From contig CAYNLK010000022.1 in assembly GCA_964398055.1 (NCBI GenBank), positions 1 through 64,000 of the forward strand: a DNA stretch of 64,000 bases, read 5' to 3'. Every line of letters begins with the position of its first letter. The first letter of the stretch is position 1. The notes beneath the pieces were generated by a model. That model was not told the DNA's origin. It saw nothing but the letters and a program-made list of their open reading frames with translations, and searched no databases. This stretch comes from CAYNLK01 sp964398055 (GTDB lineage: Bacteria; Chloroflexota; Anaerolineae; 4572-78; J111). Position numbers and translations under genes: made by a program. Below are positions 48,306 through 57,255 of this stretch, in pieces.

Positions 48306-49916
48306 TTGGGGATTAGCGACATATTGATGTCCGGATTCGGGATGCTGCCGAGTCGCTTCAGATGGTCGCTCAGGTTTTTCCGACGGCTGCAATGGAAGTT
48401 GACCCTGGCCTACACCCTGTCAACTGTGGTGACCGCCCTCATTTTAGCCGGAATTGGCCTGGCCTTGCTCTGGTACATCAACTTCCGGTCGAACTGGTTA
48501 CCCGGCCTGATCGCCGACACCTTGATCAAGGGCGTCTCTGTGTTGGGGACTTACCTGGAGCAGACGCCGCCTGATGATGCTGCTCTCAATAGTTGGCTAC
48601 AAAAGGTGACCCAGGGCGATTTTCTGATCATCCACATCCCCAATGAAGAGACACCCGACAGGTACGATACGATCCCGGCCCAATTCGGCCGGGTTATTAT
48701 GGTGGCCATTGTGGACGCCCAGGGTACCGTGCTGGCGGTAACCCCCACCAGAGTCAGCGCGCCTGAAGCGGCGCTGTCGCTGCTGCGCCCCTCGCGGCGA
48801 GAAACCACCATTTCGTCGGACCACCTCATTGTGCCGGGGGCGCCGCTGCGGCCCCAATTGACAACCGAGTCGGCTGAAATAGTCCAAACGGCCCTGCGCG
48901 GCGAAACTAACCCTAAACTGTTATCCAGGCGTGATGCCCAGGGCAACCTGGTGGCCGGTGCGCCCATCTTTTCGAATAGCGGCCAACTGGTTGGCGTCAT
49001 CTTCGTCAAATTGGCTTTCCCCCTTGAGCAAAGTGAATATCTCCAAAGCGCCCTGAAAAGCCTGATTTTGCCAATTACGTTGGGGATGGTTGTTTCCGGG
49101 GCCGTGGCCGGCATTCTATTTGGCTACTTGATTGCCCGCGGTCTCACTCACCGCCTGCGCTTGCTGGCCCACGCAGCCGATGATTGGAGCCAGGGCAACT
49201 TTGCCACCCTGACCCACGATACCTCCGGCGACGAGTTGGGCCAACTGGCCCGCCATCTCAACCACATGGCGGTGGAATTGCAGAATATGATCCAAACCCG
49301 CCAGGAGCTGGCCACCCTGGAGGAGCGCAACCGGTTGGCCCGCGAGCTGCACGACTCGGTCAAGCAGCAGGTCTTTGCCACGGCGATGCAGGTCGGCGCG
49401 GCCCGGGCGTTACTCGACCAAAACCCGCAAGCTTCTAAACAAAATCTGGCCGAGGCCGAACAGTTGGTCCGGCAAGCCCAGCAGGAATTGACCACGCTGA
49501 TCCGGGAGCTACGCCCGGCCGCGCTCAAGGGCAAAGGGTTGGCTGCGGCCCTGCGCGAATGCGTGGCGGACTGGTCGCGCCAGAGCCACATTCCGGCCGA
49601 AGTCCGTATCCGGGGTGAACGTACCTTATCTCTACCCCTGGAGCAAACTCTCTTCCGGGTGGCCCAGGAAGCCCTCACCAACATCACCCGCCACAGTGGG
49701 GCCAGTTTGGTGGAGGTCGAACTGGTCTGGCAAGACGATCAGATCAGCCTGAGCATTACCGACGATGGCCGCGGCTTCAATGTTTCCAGCAGAGACGGGA
49801 AGGGGCTGGGGCTGCAAAGTATGCGCGAACGGGTGGAAGCGCTGGGCGGGCAATTAGAGGTGCACAGTAAACCCGGCGCCGGTGCCCAGATTATCGCCCG
49901 GCTCAAAAGTGGGTGA
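48306..49916 (+). CDS. NarL-type (HisKA_3) membrane sensor histidine kinase
   Basis: 536 aa. Two membrane helices (about 32-58, LAYTLSTVVTALILAGIGLA; about 255-280, ITLGMVVSGAVAGILFGYLI) enclose an extracytoplasmic sensor domain of about 195 aa. HAMP follows (about 280-335), then HisKA_3 with phospho-acceptor His349 in LARELHDSVKQQVFATAMQV and HATPase_c with VAQEALTNITRHSG and DDGRGFNVSS, KGLGLQSMRERVEALGG. The partner regulator starts 22 bp downstream. The start is uncertain: TTG 48306 overlaps a dispersed GGAGATT repeat, and ATG 48327 or 48342 are alternatives that leave the first helix intact. Confidence 0.93.
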   Translation: MGISDILMSGFGMLPSRFRWSLRFFRRLQWKLTLAYTLSTVVTALILAGIGLALLWYINFRSNWLPGLIADTLIKGVSVLGTYLEQTPPDDAALNSWLQKVTQGDFLIIHIPNEETPDRYDTIPAQFGRVIMVAIVDAQGTVLAVTPTRVSAPEAALSLLRPSRRETTISSDHLIVPGAPLRPQLTTESAEIVQTALRGETNPKLLSRRDAQGNLVAGAPIFSNSGQLVGVIFVKLAFPLEQSEYLQSALKSLILPITLGMVVSGAVAGILFGYLIARGLTHRLRLLAHAADDWSQGNFATLTHDTSGDELGQLARHLNHMAVELQNMIQTRQELATLEERNRLARELHDSVKQQVFATAMQVGAARALLDQNPQASKQNLAEAEQLVRQAQQELTTLIRELRPAALKGKGLAAALRECVADWSRQSHIPAEVRIRGERTLSLPLEQTLFRVAQEALTNITRHSGASLVEVELVWQDDQISLSITDDGRGFNVSSRDGKGLGLQSMRERVEALGGQLEVHSKPGAGAQIIARLKSG

Positions 49917-49938
49917 TCCCTGAGAACGAGGGAGAAAA

Positions 49939-50604
49939 ATGACAGAATTAATTACGGTATTGGTAGTCGATGATCACAAGGTAGTTCGCCAGGGAGTGCG
50001 GGCTTTTATGGACACCCAACCAGACCTGACCGTAGTTGGCGAGGCCGGCACGGGTGAAGAAGCGGTGGCCCTGGCGGCCGAACATGCCCCGGATGTGGTC
50101 ATTGTCGATTTGGTCATGCCGGGCATGGATGGGGTTGAGGTGACCCGGCAAGTGAAACAAGTTAGCCCGCGCACCCAGGTGATTGTGTTAACCTCCTACC
50201 ATCAGGATGAACACATCTTTCCGGCTATCCGGGCCGGGGCATTATCTTACCTGCTCAAAGATGTCGGCCCGGCCGAACTGGCCGATGCGGTCCGCAAGGC
50301 TGCCAACGGTGAAGCGGTGCTCCATCCACGGGTGGCCGCCCGGGTGGTGCAAGAGCTGCATGGCGCCCGCCGCCAGGACAGCCCCAACCCCTTTACCGAA
50401 CTGAGCGACCGGGAATTGGAGGTGCTGCGCCTCATCGCCGACGGCCTGAATAATGCCGACATTGCCGAAACGCTGGTGATCAGCGAGAAAACTGTCAAAA
50501 GCCACGTGAGCAACATCCTCAACAAACTCCATCTGGCCGACCGCACCCAGGCCGCAGTCTACGCCTGGCGTGAGGGCGTGGTTCGCCGGGACGACGCGAT
50601 GTAA
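49939..50604 (+). CDS. NarL/LuxR-type response regulator
   Basis: 221 aa. REC (1-120) has VLVVDDHKVVRQGVRAFM, phospho-acceptor Asp57 in VVIVDLVMPGMDGVE, IVLTSYH and YLLKDVGP. A LuxR-type helix-turn-helix (about 150-215) has LSDRELEVLRLIADGLNNAD and SEKTVKSHVSNILNKLHLAD. A ribosome site (GAGGGAG) precedes the ATG. Paired with the HisKA_3 kinase directly upstream as a classical NarXL/DegSU-like two-component system. Targets are unknown. Confidence 0.96.
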   Translation: MTELITVLVVDDHKVVRQGVRAFMDTQPDLTVVGEAGTGEEAVALAAEHAPDVVIVDLVMPGMDGVEVTRQVKQVSPRTQVIVLTSYHQDEHIFPAIRAGALSYLLKDVGPAELADAVRKAANGEAVLHPRVAARVVQELHGARRQDSPNPFTELSDRELEVLRLIADGLNNADIAETLVISEKTVKSHVSNILNKLHLADRTQAAVYAWREGVVRRDDAM

Positions 50605-50635
50605 TGGACCGGCGTCTGGAGCAAACTGGTTTAAT

Positions 50636-50750
50636 AGTGAATTGTGAGTGGTGAATTGCGAATTGTGAATGAGTTATGCAATCACCTTTCGCTCCACCCC
50701 TCTGCCCCTCTGCTCCCTTGCTCCCCCGCACCCCTGCCGCTCTGCCCCGC
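50636..50750. repeat. AATTGTGA repeats and pyrimidine-rich tract
   Basis: Four to five copies of GTGAATTG/AATTGTGA variants lie at 50636-50672. A pyrimidine-rich tract of CCCCTCTGC-like units follows at 50688-50750. Low-complexity dispersed repeat, no coding content. Confidence 0.5.
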
Positions 50751-50846
50751 CGTAAAATCCATTGCCTGATTCGCCGTATTGCCTATTAGGTTGTATATTG
50801 AGGCAGACCATAACCTACGCTTCATAGGACCCTATTCCTCAATAAT

Positions 50847-51812
50847 ATGAATATGGCAAATTTATGGTGGGCTCAACTCCTCCTGGTGTGGTTATTCCTG
50901 GTAGGCTGCGCGCCATCCCCGGCCGGTTTGCTGCGTCCTAACGGCATTGTCGTGGCCCCGGACGGCAGTCTCTATGTGATGGACCGCGGCCATAGCCGGG
51001 TCGTTCACATGTCGGCCAGCGGCCAGATTATCGACACCTTTGGCCGCCTGGGCCGAGGTCCCGCCGATATTTACGCCGGTTGGGATATCGGCCTCGACTC
51101 AGCCGGGAACATCTATATCTGCCACCAGGTTTTTGATATTGAAGGTTCTTACCGGGCGCATGACGGGATTAAAGTCTTCAGCCCTGCTGGCCGGTTCTGG
51201 CGAGAGGTAGGCGCTCAGGATTACGTCTACGGCGACGATATCACCACCAATACCCCTTACGGCCTGGCTATAGACGATCAGGATCGAATTTTTGTGGCTG
51301 ATTTTGAGGCCAACACCGTGCGAGTTTTTGACTCTGAGGGTCGGCAAATAGCCCGTTTTTTTGGCCAGAAGGGCAGCCAACCCGGCCAATTCAATGGGTC
51401 GGGGCACCTGGCTTTTGATCGCCAACGCCATTTACTTTACGTCAGCGACGAGTCGAACAGCCGGGTGCAGCAATTCAATCTCACCGAAACGGCCTCTGGC
51501 GGGCTTGAAGCAACTTTCCGCCTGAGTTTTGGCTCATACGGCCGGGCGCCTGGCCAGTTGGGTTATCCCCAAGACATTGCCGTTGATGAAAATACAGGCC
51601 GGGTTTATGTGGCCGATATGGCCAATCGCCGGATACAGGCATTTGATCCGGAGGGCCAATTTCTGCTCGAATTTTCGCCGCCGGGCGAGTGGCAAGTGAT
51701 TGGCCTGGACGTTGGCCCCGATGGGGCCATCTATGCCACCGATGCCCTGAATAACGCCATTCTGATTTTTGAGCCAAACGGCCAGTTGCGCAACCGGCTG
51801 GAGGGTCGCTGA
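50847..51812 (+). CDS. NHL-repeat lipoprotein
   Basis: 321 aa. Lipoprotein signal LLLVWLFLVGCAP with Cys21. The mature part is a six-bladed NHL beta-propeller. Blade motifs recur as PNGIVVAPDGSLYVMDRGHS, YAGWDIGLDSAGNIYICHQV, PYGLAIDDQDRIFVADFEAN, GSGHLAFDRQRHLLYVSDES, YPQDIAVDENTGRVYVADMA and GLDVGPDGAIYATDALNNAI. Such propellers act in extracytoplasmic binding. Its stop codon overlaps the start of the phosphatase gene (TGATG), so the two are translated together. It may present a ligand or partner to the sensor part of that phosphatase (inference). Confidence 0.9.
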   Translation: MNMANLWWAQLLLVWLFLVGCAPSPAGLLRPNGIVVAPDGSLYVMDRGHSRVVHMSASGQIIDTFGRLGRGPADIYAGWDIGLDSAGNIYICHQVFDIEGSYRAHDGIKVFSPAGRFWREVGAQDYVYGDDITTNTPYGLAIDDQDRIFVADFEANTVRVFDSEGRQIARFFGQKGSQPGQFNGSGHLAFDRQRHLLYVSDESNSRVQQFNLTETASGGLEATFRLSFGSYGRAPGQLGYPQDIAVDENTGRVYVADMANRRIQAFDPEGQFLLEFSPPGEWQVIGLDVGPDGAIYATDALNNAILIFEPNGQLRNRLEGR

Positions 51813-53380
51813 TGAAAATGCGCGTCCCGCTCTTTTTCAAGATTATGGCCCCCTTGATTGCCCTCATTGTCATCACCCTGGGCCTGTCGGGCTACCAAAT
51901 CTATCGAGAAAGCACCAGGCGCTGGCAAACCGATATGGATACCCGCCTGGAACGGGTCGCCCAGTTGATCGCCCAGACAGTTGACGTTGACAAGTTAGGC
52001 TCGATCCGCCAGCCGCTCGACATCGAACGGCCCGAATACCGGGCCGTGGCCCGGCAGCTACAGCAAGCTCTCACCGCCGGCAACCTCAATTGGTTGGGCA
52101 TCTATTACCGCGACGGGGATCGCCTCTTTTACTGGGTCGATACGGACGATACCGGGGTGGGTTACCCATTTTTTTACGCCACGCCGGCCCATCTGGCGGC
52201 TCTGGAGAATGGCCGGCCGCAGCAGGTGGAGTACACCGACGAATTTGGCTCTTACTACGGCTTTGTGGCTCCCATCGTCGCTGCTAAAGCCAACGGCGAG
52301 TCAACAGTGCTGGGGCTGGTTGAGGCGCTGGTTTACATCGAAGCCCGAGATTTGCTGCAACGCGATACCCTGACTCGGGTCCTGGGGATTTTGGCGGTGG
52401 GCAGCCTGGTCGCCGTTGGGCTGGCCCTGGTCATCAATATCATCCTGTTCAATCGACCGCTGCGCCAGCTACAGCGAGGGGCGTTAACCCTGGCCAAAGG
52501 CCAATTTGGACACACCATCAAGCTGCGCTCAGGTGATGAGTGGGGCGACCTGGCCGAGACATTCAATCTGATGTCGACCCAACTGGAAGGCTTATACCAG
52601 GAACGGGCTAAACAGGAACGAGTCCAGCGGGAGTTGGAAATTGCCCGCAATGTCCAGCAAGCGCTGTTCCCACCCCAACTGCCCCGGATAGCCGGTCTGG
52701 AAATGGCCGCAATTTGCCAGCCTCACCGCGAAACCTCGGGTGATTTCTATGACCTGGTCGAATTAGGCAACGGGCAAGTCGGGGTCGTGGTGGGCGATGT
52801 TTCCGGCAAGAGTATTCCGGCGGCGATGTTGATGGTGGCCACGCAGAGTATTATTCGAGCCGAAGCTCACAATTATGCCTCGCCGGCCCAGGTCTTGAAT
52901 CAAACCAATACCATCCTCCACCACAATATTCCCCGCGGCATGTTCGCTGCGGCCAGTTATGCCCGCTTTGATGCCGCGGCCCAGCAACTGGTCTGGGCCA
53001 ACGCCGGCCAGGTTTATCCCTTTCTGATCCACCGCCGTTCCGAACCAAGTAGCAAAACGGTTCTCCGTTACCTGGAAACCAGCGGCGACGCCCTGCCGCT
53101 GGGTATGCAACCGGCCATGCAGTATATTGACCATCACATCAAGCTGATGGCTGGCGATACGATTCTCTTTTTTACCGACGGGGTGGTAGAAGCGATGAAT
53201 GGGGATCACCAACTGTACGGTTTTGAGCGGCTGGAGGCGCTGGTGGGCGCATTGGAACGTGATGTGACCCCCGAGGCGCTCATCGAGGCGGTTCTGACCG
53301 AGGTGACGACCTTTGCCGGCCCGGCCGAGCAGCACGACGACATCACCCTGGTAGCGATAAAAATCAAAGCCTTGGCGTAG
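51812..53380 (+). CDS. Membrane sensor PP2C (SpoIIE-type) serine phosphatase
   Basis: 522 aa. Helix 1 (about 8-28, FFKIMAPLIALIVITLGLSG), an extracytoplasmic Cache-like domain (about 30-185, with WLGIYYRDGDRLFYWVDTDD), helix 2 (about 188-212), HAMP (about 213-265) and a SpoIIE/RsbU-type PP2C domain (about 280-520). Metal-binding motifs are ETSGDFYDLVEL, VVVGDVSGKSIPAAML, FFTDGVVEAMN and the final EQHDDITLVAIKI. It would dephosphorylate an anti-sigma-factor antagonist or similar protein in response to an outside signal; no STAS or RsbW-like gene is nearby. Coupled to the NHL lipoprotein upstream; convergent with hemA, 9 bp apart. Confidence 0.94.
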   Translation: MKMRVPLFFKIMAPLIALIVITLGLSGYQIYRESTRRWQTDMDTRLERVAQLIAQTVDVDKLGSIRQPLDIERPEYRAVARQLQQALTAGNLNWLGIYYRDGDRLFYWVDTDDTGVGYPFFYATPAHLAALENGRPQQVEYTDEFGSYYGFVAPIVAAKANGESTVLGLVEALVYIEARDLLQRDTLTRVLGILAVGSLVAVGLALVINIILFNRPLRQLQRGALTLAKGQFGHTIKLRSGDEWGDLAETFNLMSTQLEGLYQERAKQERVQRELEIARNVQQALFPPQLPRIAGLEMAAICQPHRETSGDFYDLVELGNGQVGVVVGDVSGKSIPAAMLMVATQSIIRAEAHNYASPAQVLNQTNTILHHNIPRGMFAAASYARFDAAAQQLVWANAGQVYPFLIHRRSEPSSKTVLRYLETSGDALPLGMQPAMQYIDHHIKLMAGDTILFFTDGVVEAMNGDHQLYGFERLEALVGALERDVTPEALIEAVLTEVTTFAGPAEQHDDITLVAIKIKALA

Positions 53381-53389
53381 ATTGAGTTA

Positions 53390-54685
53390 TTATCCCTCTT
53401 TTTTAATTTGATCCAGGGCAAACAGATGGCGGAGGGTTGAGGTGTAGGCTGGGCCATTGCCGTTGGCTGCTTCTTTTTTAAGACGGGTAGTCGGTTCGTG
53501 CAGGATTTTGTTGACCAGGCGGTAGCTCATCTTGGCTACCATCTCTCGTTCTCGCTCATCCAAATCGACGCGGCGAAACAGATGCTCCAACTCTTGCTCC
53601 CGAAACTGCTCCAGTTGCTGCCGTATCGCCATAATCGTCGGCACCACCCCCAACGAGGTAAACCAATCCATAAAAAGGTGGGTCTCATGCTGCACAATTG
53701 CTTCCACCCGGGGAATTTCGGCGGTTCGTTCCTGCACGTTGTTGTCAGCCTCGCTCCGCAAGCTGTCAATGTCCCGCAGGTGCACGTTAGGGATTTCGGT
53801 CACCTCGGGGTCTACATCCCGCGGCACGGCAATATCAATGATAAACAAGGGGCGATCCGGCCGCCGTTCCATTGCCGGCGCCAATAATTCCCGGTCCAGA
53901 ATAATGTGGGGCGCGCCGGTGGCGGTAATGACGATATCGGCCTCAACGATGGCACCCGACAGCTGTTGGAAAGTAATGGCCCGGCCGTGCAGTTCGTCGG
54001 CCAATTGGGCGGCATTGTGGTAAGTCCGATTGGCCACCACAATGTTCGACGCGCCTCGCTTCTGCAACGCCCTGGCCGCAATGGCCCCCATCTCGCCGGC
54101 CCCAATCAGCAAAACCCGCCGCCGCGACAGATCCCCTAACAACTCGCAGGCCATACTGGCCGCCACCGAGCTGACCGAGGAGGCATTGACGCTGATCGCG
54201 GTTTCGGTGCGGACCCGCTTGCCGGTGTGAATGGCGGCTCGAAACAGGGCCGACAAGACTGTGCCAACCGCTCGCTGCCCCTGGGCGGCCTCAAAGGCAT
54301 CGGTAATTTGACCCAGAATTTGCGGCTCGCCTAACACCATCGAATCCAGGCCGGCGGCGACGTGAAACAGATGGTCAACGGCCGCGTCATTCTGGCGAAA
54401 ATAGAGGTGGTCGATAAACTGCTCCGGCGCTACATCGCAGGCCCGGCCCAGAAATTTAATCAGTTCCTTTTTGGCTATCTCCGGATTATGCACCAGGGTA
54501 TAAACCTCCAGGCGATTGCAGGTCGATAGGATTACCCCCTCGGTTATCTCTTCCAGGTGAGCCTGAGGGTGGGTTGAGTCAAAGTGGGTCAACGCAGAAC
54601 GCAGCATCGTGGGGGTAAAGCTCAATTTTTCTCTAATCTCAACCGGCGCAGTTTTATGACTTAAACCCAACAATAATATTTTCAT
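53390..54685 (-). CDS. hemA: Glutamyl-tRNA reductase
   Basis: First committed enzyme of C5 tetrapyrrole synthesis: glutamyl-tRNA(Glu) plus NADPH to glutamate-1-semialdehyde. 431 aa, normal length. Catalytic Cys56 in LSTCNRLEVYT; N-terminal MKILLLGLSHKTAPVEIREK; HVAAGLDSMVLGEPQILGQI; NADPH-binding VLLIGAGEMGAIAARALQKR; SGAIVEADIVITATGAP; C-terminal dimerisation helices. It overlaps the end of moeA by 4 bp, so it is translationally coupled to it. No other heme genes are present in the window. Confidence 0.97.
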   Translation of the reverse strand: MKILLLGLSHKTAPVEIREKLSFTPTMLRSALTHFDSTHPQAHLEEITEGVILSTCNRLEVYTLVHNPEIAKKELIKFLGRACDVAPEQFIDHLYFRQNDAAVDHLFHVAAGLDSMVLGEPQILGQITDAFEAAQGQRAVGTVLSALFRAAIHTGKRVRTETAISVNASSVSSVAASMACELLGDLSRRRVLLIGAGEMGAIAARALQKRGASNIVVANRTYHNAAQLADELHGRAITFQQLSGAIVEADIVITATGAPHIILDRELLAPAMERRPDRPLFIIDIAVPRDVDPEVTEIPNVHLRDIDSLRSEADNNVQERTAEIPRVEAIVQHETHLFMDWFTSLGVVPTIMAIRQQLEQFREQELEHLFRRVDLDEREREMVAKMSYRLVNKILHEPTTRLKKEAANGNGPAYTSTLRHLFALDQIKKEG

Positions 54686-55914
54686 GATTGCTCTACCTCA
54701 ACCCAATCCAAAATCATTGCTTCCACTTCCGATCCGGCCCGAAAATCGCCCTGACCGTGGGGTAACACAACCAAACCATTGGCGCCCACCATCGACAGCA
54801 GACGGCCGGAACCCTGAAAGCCGGTGCTTGAGGCGACTAGCCGGCCATCCGCCCGGCGAGTCAGATTGACCCGCTGGAACTCGGTCCGGTCCGGTGAGTG
54901 CCGAAAGTCGTGAGCCAGGATAGCCGGCTGGCGCGGTCGAAAAGTGTGGGTATGGCCGGCCATCTTGAGCAGCGCCGGCCGCACAAAAACTTCAAAACTG
55001 ACCAGGGCGCTAACCGGAAAACCGGGCATAGCAAAACAGGGCTTGCCGTCGACCGTGGCAAAAGTGACCGGCTTGCCGGGCTTGGTGTTGACCCGGCCAA
55101 AGTGAACGGTGCCCCGTTGAGCCAGGTACGGTTTGACCAGGTCGAGTTGGCCCATCGACACGCCGCCGGAGGTCAGCAACGCATCGGCTTCGGCCAGGCC
55201 GCGCTCGATGGTGGCTTCCAGGCTGCCGGCCTTATCCCTGACAATCCCCAGATCGAGCGGTTCAGCCCCGCTCTGGCGCAGCACCCCCATCAGGCTGAAG
55301 CGGTTGGCGTCCCGGATCTGGCCGGGGGCGGGGCTTTGGTGTGGCTCCACAATCTCGTCGCCGGTAGACATCACCGCCACTTTGGGCCGCCGGTGGACCA
55401 GCACTTCGGTTTGGCCAACCGTGCCCAGCAGGCCCAGCTCCGGCGCGCCCAGAACCGTACCTTTGGGCAGTACCAATTGACCCTGATTGATATCTTGCCC
55501 AACCGGCCGGATGTTGGCCCCAGGTTGGATGGAGTGAGCCAAAATATTGACCCGGCCAGCTTGCTCCTCGGTCTGTTCGATCATTACCATGGCATCGGCG
55601 CCGGGTGGGATGGGCGCGCCGGTGGTCACCCGCGCCGCCGTACCCGGCTCCACCTGCAGACCGGCCACGTAGCCGGCCATCTGGTCGCCCACAATTTGGC
55701 GCCAGCCGGGACCGTCGGCGGCGACAACGGCATAACCATCGACGCTGGCGGCGGCAAAAGGCGGCATCGGCTCAGCCGCAAAAACATCTTCGGCCAACAC
55801 CAGGCCCAACACCTCGGTAAAGGGCAACTTGATCGCCGGCAGAACCCACACTTCTCGCTGAATGAGGCTCAAGGCTTCGTCGATTGAAATCATGGGATAG
55901 GGCGACTCAGGCAT
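54682..55914 (-). CDS. moeA: Molybdopterin molybdenumtransferase
   Basis: 410 aa from ATG 55914 (GGGGGT upstream); an in-frame TTG at 55920 is the alternative. Inserts molybdate into adenylylated molybdopterin in the last step of molybdenum cofactor synthesis. Domains: MoeA N-terminal (SIDEALSLIQREV, PFAAASVDGYAV, RVTTGAPIPPGADAMVMIEQ), MoCF-binding core (PKVAVMSTGDEIVEP, LLTSGGVSMGQLDLVK, KPVTFATVDGKPCFAMPGFP) and a C-terminal beta domain. All key loops are intact. It overlaps hemA by 4 bp on the same strand. No other moa/moe genes lie nearby. Confidence 0.96.
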   Translation of the reverse strand: MPESPYPMISIDEALSLIQREVWVLPAIKLPFTEVLGLVLAEDVFAAEPMPPFAAASVDGYAVVAADGPGWRQIVGDQMAGYVAGLQVEPGTAARVTTGAPIPPGADAMVMIEQTEEQAGRVNILAHSIQPGANIRPVGQDINQGQLVLPKGTVLGAPELGLLGTVGQTEVLVHRRPKVAVMSTGDEIVEPHQSPAPGQIRDANRFSLMGVLRQSGAEPLDLGIVRDKAGSLEATIERGLAEADALLTSGGVSMGQLDLVKPYLAQRGTVHFGRVNTKPGKPVTFATVDGKPCFAMPGFPVSALVSFEVFVRPALLKMAGHTHTFRPRQPAILAHDFRHSPDRTEFQRVNLTRRADGRLVASSTGFQGSGRLLSMVGANGLVVLPHGQGDFRAGSEVEAMILDWVEVEQS

Positions 55915-56067
55915 GGACAATGGACCCCCAAGAAGATGGATCGGTTATTTTTTGTGGCAAATTCAATGTGATGAGGGTTAGTATACTTAGGTTGAGAAAT
56001 TTTCCAAACCGGCCAATTTTAGAGACTGCATTATATTGGATTTGCAGAGTTGAGCTATTCTAACGAA

Positions 56068-56170
56068 TGCATCCAGAATTCCAAGCAAGAAAGGTGACCG
56101 GCACTTGTGCCATTTTTTCCAAGCCAGGATTAGTTGTAAGTGCCGGTCACCTAAAGATTTGGACAGACCC
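56068..56170. repeat. MITE-like palindromic repeat, copy 2
   Basis: Shares with 41742-41880 the 15-bp arms AGGTGACCGGCACTT (56092-56106) and AAGTGCCGGTCACCT (56138-56152), the spacer core TTCCAAGCCA-GAT-AGTTG, the ATCCAGAATT left end and the TTGGACAGACCC right end. At 103 bp it is shorter than copy 1 and lies between moeA and the rarD-like gene, close to the latter's stop codon. Confidence 0.8.
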
Positions 56171-56174
56171 CATT

Positions 56175-57074
56175 CTAGCCAGCATATTGCAGCGAGGCGG
56201 CCCGAGCGGTCCTCCGGTGGGCGATGACGCTTTCAACCGTATAAATGAGCAAGGCTAACCAGATGAGACTAAAGCCGATCAGTCGAGTCGGGGTAAAGGC
56301 TTCCCCATAAAGAAACACCCCTAACAAAAACTGGATCGTCGGGGCCAAATATTGCAAAATGCCAATAGTCGTCAAAGGGATCAAGCGAGCAGCAGCCGCA
56401 AACAGGAGCAGCGGTAAGCCGGTAGCCACACCGGTCAGGATGAGGAGCAGGTGGGTGGTCAGATGAGCGTGCCCAAAGGCGCCAATGCCGCTGGCTTCCT
56501 GAAACAACAAGAAGCCAAAAGCCGGCAAAAACAGCAGCGCCGTCTCCAGAAACAAACCATCCAGGGCTTTGAGGGGCGCTGTTTTTTTGATCAGTCCATA
56601 GAAACCAAAGGTAAAGGCCAGGGTCAGCGCAATCCAGGGCAGCGAGCCGTAAATGAAGGTGAGATAGAGCACCCCAGCTGTGGCCGCGCCCACCGCTACC
56701 CATTGCCAGGGTCGCAGTTTCTCGCGCAACAGCACCACACCCAGCAGCACGTAGACCAGCGGGTTGATGAAATATCCCAGGGCCGTCTCAACCACATGGC
56801 CGGCGTTGACCGCCCAAACATAAATGAACCAGTTGAAGAACAGGGTAGAACCGGCCGCAAAATAGATGAACAGGACTTTCTTGTTCTTGATCGCTTGCAA
56901 GAAGAGCGACCAACGTTGCGTGAACATGAAGATAAACCCGATAAAGAGGAGTGACCAGACCATGCGATGGCCGACAATCTGGATGGCCGGCACCGTTTGC
57001 AGCGCCTTCCAATAGAGCGGCAAAAAACCCCAGGCCAGGTAAGCGCCAACTGCATAAAGCAAACCTTTATTCAT
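56175..57074 (-). CDS. rarD: RarD-type EamA transporter
   Basis: 299 aa from ATG 57074, which opens the typical MNKGLLYAVGAYLAWGFLPLYWKAL. The longer frame to 57179 adds a polar stretch and lacks a ribosome site; GGGAGAA lies upstream of the chosen ATG. Ten hydrophobic helices in two EamA halves. The RarD signature lies in IVGHRMVWSLLFIGFIFMF and INPLVYVLLGVVLLREKLRP, with LTTIGILQYLAPTIQFLLGV in the second half. Drug/metabolite-superfamily permease, substrate unknown. Convergent with nothing; transcribed away from the cupin gene. Confidence 0.92.
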   Translation of the reverse strand: MNKGLLYAVGAYLAWGFLPLYWKALQTVPAIQIVGHRMVWSLLFIGFIFMFTQRWSLFLQAIKNKKVLFIYFAAGSTLFFNWFIYVWAVNAGHVVETALGYFINPLVYVLLGVVLLREKLRPWQWVAVGAATAGVLYLTFIYGSLPWIALTLAFTFGFYGLIKKTAPLKALDGLFLETALLFLPAFGFLLFQEASGIGAFGHAHLTTHLLLILTGVATGLPLLLFAAAARLIPLTTIGILQYLAPTIQFLLGVFLYGEAFTPTRLIGFSLIWLALLIYTVESVIAHRRTARAASLQYAG

Positions 57075-57255
57075 TGTTCGTGGTGATTCTCCCTTGTTTT
57101 TGCTCCCAACCGTAATCCGGTCGGACCAATTCATTCTGGCGCTTTTGCTGAACTTGTCAAACCTGGCCGGTAAAAACAAGAAGTTTTCTCCGGCTCAGCT
57201 CCGTGGTATTATTTATTTAGGTACGGTGCTGGTTTTCCAAAGGGAGGAGGTCAAG

